Shown here: one piece after another, positions 61,065 through 64,000 of the stretch
Layout of the letters: each line of letters starts with the position of its first letter
Position numbering within the stretch: position 1 is the first letter of the stretch
DNA from: an uncultured Bacteroides sp.
GTDB taxonomy: Bacteria; Bacteroidota; Bacteroidia; Bacteroidales; Bacteroidaceae
Assembly (NCBI RefSeq): GCF_963678425.1
Contig: NZ_OY782855.1
Span: forward strand, 558,001-622,000
Reading direction: 5' to 3'
Length of the DNA stretch: 64,000 bases
Notes under the pieces: model-generated
The model's database searches: none
The model's input: the letters and a program-made list of their open reading frames with translations, nothing else
Told to the model about the DNA's origin: nothing
Position numbers and translations under genes: made by a program

Positions 61065-61559
61065 TTAATTTACATAAGAAGAGAGCTCTGGTGCAGAGAT
61101 GTTTTTGGCAATGATTACACCATTATCATCTAGTAAATAGTTATTAAAACCTCTGTTTAAGCAATATTCCTTAAACAATCTGGAGGTTTCCCCTTTTGTT
61201 TCAGCAAAACAAGTAGGTGATACTATTAGATCTTTTCTGACTGTTTCCTTAAATACCGACAGATATTCATCAAAAGATACGGAAACAAATTTCACTTTCT
61301 TGAAGGATTTCCTGAGTGCATTGTTCAAACTAACATTTTGCATACGGGACTGTCCATCATAACTAGCCCAAAAGTTAATTAGCACATAATGACCTTTCAG
61401 GTCTTTCAAATCAAGTTTCTGATTGTTGAGAGTAGTTCTGATACTAAAGTCCGGAGCTACATCTCCAATGTTCAAACCACCAGTGGGTTTGTCTTTTCCA
61501 ACAAAAGAAGTCAAGGAAGTAATTAATAATACAACAAAAAGCCATTTTACATACTTCAT
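61065..61559 (-). CDS. Secreted thioredoxin-fold protein lacking the CxxC
   Basis: 164 residues. Signal peptide (WLFVVLLITSLTSFVG), then GDVAPDFSIRTTLNNQKLDLKDLKGHYVLINFWASYDGQSR. In TlpA/AhpC-type proteins the last part would read WASWCGPCR, so both redox Cys are missing. It cannot do dithiol redox at this site and may be a chaperone or binding protein. Monocistronic. Confidence 0.75.
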   Translation of the reverse strand: MKYVKWLFVVLLITSLTSFVGKDKPTGGLNIGDVAPDFSIRTTLNNQKLDLKDLKGHYVLINFWASYDGQSRMQNVSLNNALRKSFKKVKFVSVSFDEYLSVFKETVRKDLIVSPTCFAETKGETSRLFKEYCLNRGFNNYLLDDNGVIIAKNISAPELSSYVN

Positions 61560-61787
61560 GTAATTCGGTTTTAGTTAATACTATCCGGGACTGCCCTTAA
61601 ACAGTGGTTTCTACCCGGAATATCATCTTGTTTTGTTAAACTGTAATTCGCAAATTATCTGATAATCAAAACATTAATTTTAGAAGCCTGTCACAAAGAT
61701 AAGTTACTTTTATTCTAAAATCCAAATTTAGTAGCGATTTTAGTGCTTCTTTTTATGTTTTTTAGGATAAAAGATATAAAAATTGAC

Positions 61788-61795
61788 TACTTTTG
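61788..61795 (+). promoter_or_regulatory. Promoter -7 box of serB
   Basis: TACTTTTG, 24 bp before the start codon at 61820. Confidence 0.6.
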
Positions 61796-61819
61796 CCAAA
61801 TAAAAGACAAGAAAATTAC

Positions 61820-63055
61820 ATGAATAAATCTGCAACAGAATTGATACTTATCCGTATTACGGGTGAAGATCGCCCAGGTCTGACTGCTTCTATTACAGAA
61901 GTCTTATCTAAATACGACGTAACTATTTTAGATATTGGTCAAGCCGATATTCACAATACATTATCTTTAGGTATCCTTTTTAAAACAAAAGAGCAATACT
62001 CTGGCAATATAATGAAAGAGCTTTTATTTAAAGCTTCTTCTTTAGGCATAACCATCCGTTTTTATCCAATTTCCGTAGAAGAATATGAAAATTGGGTGAG
62101 TATGCAAGGAAAGAACAGATATATTCTTACTCTTCTTGGACGTAAGCTTACAGCAAATCAAATTTCAGCTGTTACAAAAATTGTGGCAGACCAAGGAATG
62201 AATATAGATGCTATTAAGAGATTAACTGGCCGTATTCCTCTGGATGATCAAAAGGCTAATATTCGATCATGCATTGAACTGTCTGTTCGTGGTAATCCAA
62301 AAAATCAAGAAGAGATGAATGTGAATCTATTGAAGCTCTCAGGTGAACTTGATATGGATTACTCGTTGCAACTAGATAACATGTATCGCAGAATGCGCCG
62401 CTTGATTTGTTTTGATATGGACTCTACATTGATAGAAACTGAAGTTATTGATGAATTAGCAATCAAAGCTGGCGTTGGTGAAGAAGTAAAAGCAATAACG
62501 GAGAGTGCTATGAGAGGCGAGATTGATTTTACAGAAAGTTTTCGCCGGAGAGTGGCTTTATTAAAAGGACTTGATGAGTCTGTAATGAAAGAAATTGCAG
62601 AGAATTTACCAATTACTGAAGGAGTTGATCGTTTAATGTTTGTACTTAAACGTTATGGATATAAAATAGCAATTCTTTCAGGAGGTTTTACTTATTTTGG
62701 TAATTACCTAAAGCAAAAATATGGTATAGATTATGTTTATGCTAATGAGCTGGAGATAGTTGATGGAAAGCTTACTGGAAATTATTTAGGAGATGTGGTT
62801 GACGGAAAGCGGAAAGCTGAATTATTACGATTAATAGCGCAGGTTGAAAATGTAGATATCGCTCAGACAATTGCTGTAGGCGATGGAGCCAATGATCTTC
62901 CGATGCTTGGCATCGCTGGATTGGGAATAGCTTATCATGCAAAGCCTAAAGTAAAACAGAATGCAAAACAATCGATAAATACAATAGGCTTGGATGGAGT
63001 GCTGTATTTCTTAGGCTTTAAAGACTCATATTTGGATGAACAGGGCAAATTATGA
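61820..63055 (+). CDS. serB: Phosphoserine phosphatase with ACT domains
   Basis: 411 residues from the ATG at 61820. Two ACT-like regulatory domains (about 1-170) precede a HAD phosphatase with FDMDSTLIETEVIDELA (DxDST nucleophile), the SGGFTYFGNYLK motif and GDGANDLPML. Catalyses the last step of serine synthesis. Serine is also the substrate of the spt-like enzyme nearby. Confidence 0.95.
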   Translation: MNKSATELILIRITGEDRPGLTASITEVLSKYDVTILDIGQADIHNTLSLGILFKTKEQYSGNIMKELLFKASSLGITIRFYPISVEEYENWVSMQGKNRYILTLLGRKLTANQISAVTKIVADQGMNIDAIKRLTGRIPLDDQKANIRSCIELSVRGNPKNQEEMNVNLLKLSGELDMDYSLQLDNMYRRMRRLICFDMDSTLIETEVIDELAIKAGVGEEVKAITESAMRGEIDFTESFRRRVALLKGLDESVMKEIAENLPITEGVDRLMFVLKRYGYKIAILSGGFTYFGNYLKQKYGIDYVYANELEIVDGKLTGNYLGDVVDGKRKAELLRLIAQVENVDIAQTIAVGDGANDLPMLGIAGLGIAYHAKPKVKQNAKQSINTIGLDGVLYFLGFKDSYLDEQGKL

Positions 63056-63116
63056 TAGCAAATATATTAGCAAACAATATTTGTTGGTCTTGTGACTATT
63101 ATGCGCTCTTTTTTCC

Positions 63117-63124
63117 TATCTTTG
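63117..63124 (+). promoter_or_regulatory. Promoter -7 box of the helicase gene
   Basis: TATCTTTG, 19 bp before the start codon at 63144. Confidence 0.6.
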
Positions 63125-63143
63125 CGTATTAATAATTTGATGA

Positions 63144-64000
63144 ATGAAATTTTCTGAGCTTAATTTAGATGACAGTGTGCTTCAGGCACTCGATGCCATG
63201 AACTTTGATGAATGTACTCCGGTGCAGGAACATGCTATCCCAGTAATTCTTGAAGGTAAAGATTTAATAGCTGTTGCACAGACAGGAACAGGTAAAACTG
63301 CGGCTTATTTGCTCCCTGTTCTTAATAAACTTTCCCTCAATAAACACCCTGAGGATTCTATTAATTGTATAATAATGTCTCCTACAAGAGAATTGGCTCA
63401 ACAGATTGACCAACAGATGGAGGGCTTTTCATATTTTTTGCCTGTCTCAAGTGTTGCCGTGTATGGTGGAAATGATGGAGGACTTTTTGAACAGCAAAAG
63501 AAAGGGTTAGCTCTTGGGGCTGATGTGGTAATTGCCACTCCCGGTCGTCTTCTTAGTCATATAAGTTTAGGATATGTGGATTTATCGCGCGTTTCTTATT
63601 TTATTCTTGATGAAGCGGATCGTATGCTTGACATGGGATTTTATGATGATATCATGCAGGTGGTTAAATTGTTACCTAAAGAACGCCAGACAATTATGTT
63701 CTCTGCAACAATGCCAGCTAATATACAAAAACTGGCAAACAATATCTTAAACAATCCGGTTGAGATAAAGCTTGCTGTTTCAAAACCTGCTGATAAAATA
63801 GTACAAGCAGCTTATATCTGTTATGAAAGCCAAAAATTAAGTATCATACAAAGTCTTTTTTTAAAAGAGGTACCTGAGAAAGTTATCATTTTTGCTTCCT
63901 CAAAACTAAAAGTGAAAGAAGTCACTAAATCTTTGAAAAGATTAAAGCTAAATGTGGGTGAGATGCATTCAGATTTAGATCAGTCTCAGCGCGAATTTAT
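63144..64000 (+). CDS. DEAD-box RNA helicase (cut by the window end)
   Basis: At least 285 residues, open to the window end. Q motif region FDECTPVQEHAIP, Walker A AQTGTGKT, PTRELAQQ, TPGRL, DEAD in ILDEADRML and SATMP are present in order. RhlE/DbpA-type helicase involved in RNA remodelling. Start chosen at MKFSELNLDD. Confidence 0.95.
   Translation, partial: MKFSELNLDDSVLQALDAMNFDECTPVQEHAIPVILEGKDLIAVAQTGTGKTAAYLLPVLNKLSLNKHPEDSINCIIMSPTRELAQQIDQQMEGFSYFLPVSSVAVYGGNDGGLFEQQKKGLALGADVVIATPGRLLSHISLGYVDLSRVSYFILDEADRMLDMGFYDDIMQVVKLLPKERQTIMFSATMPANIQKLANNILNNPVEIKLAVSKPADKIVQAAYICYESQKLSIIQSLFLKEVPEKVIIFASSKLKVKEVTKSLKRLKLNVGEMHSDLDQSQREF

Overview
The window is a stretch of a Bacteroides-like (Bacteroidales) chromosome carrying one complete, apparently tailed (siphovirus-like) prophage of about 52 kb inserted in a tRNA-Pro(UGG) gene. 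The host assignment rests on AT-rich coding sequence, promoters with the Bacteroidales -7 element TAnnTTTG, and flanking genes typical of the group: a serine palmitoyltransferase-like enzyme, a lipid kinase, trmN6, lon, tgt, an LptF/G permease, serB and a DEAD-box helicase. I cannot name the species from the sequence.

Layout. 1-644: the 5' half of a first tRNA-Pro, an AT-rich gap with inverted repeats and no convincing gene, and the old terminator of the interrupted tRNA. 645-698 and 52556-52609: identical 54-bp att cores. 795-2352 (minus): immunity region with three HTH regulators and one secreted protein. 2520-13064: early genes (SbcC/Rad50-like ATPase, RecT-like annealing protein, MBL-fold protein, DUF4494, SSB-like DUF3127, replication initiator, DUF4406, RuvC-like resolvase). 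13141-15584: PLD-like protein, tRNA-Thr and tRNA-Asn around a structured element, and a ParB-methyltransferase fusion. 15606-19862: terminase, portal, MuF-like protein. 19902-24167 (minus): a 14-gene accessory (moron) cassette. 24427-35149: scaffold, capsid, connectors, tail tube, frameshifted tail chaperone, tape measure, distal tail. 35162-38109: a diversity-generating retroelement (DGR). 38815-45627: a 2270-residue tail fibre/hub protein. 45724-47206: lysis genes. 47464-50949: small accessory genes. 50886-51153: a 31-bp tandem repeat. 51156-52370 (minus): tyrosine integrase.

The main discovery is the DGR. One 113-bp template repeat (36727-36839) matches two variable repeats of the same length. 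VR1 (36423-36535) lies at the C-terminus of the neighbouring tail-region protein. VR2 (7261-7373) lies about 29 kb away in an early-region gene of a small non-structural protein. Every TR/VR mismatch (14 in VR1, 17 in VR2) falls on a template adenine. The adjacent reverse transcriptase is split by an apparent 1-nt deletion and has NVDD in place of YxDD, so diversification may now be frozen.

Regulation also stands out. Four phage intergenic regions share a palindrome GATTA-N5-TAATC upstream of a TAnnTTTG box. A second 12-bp motif (AACYGWWCRGTT-like) recurs in promoters and leaders. A structured, terminator-ended leader RNA precedes the replication initiator gene.
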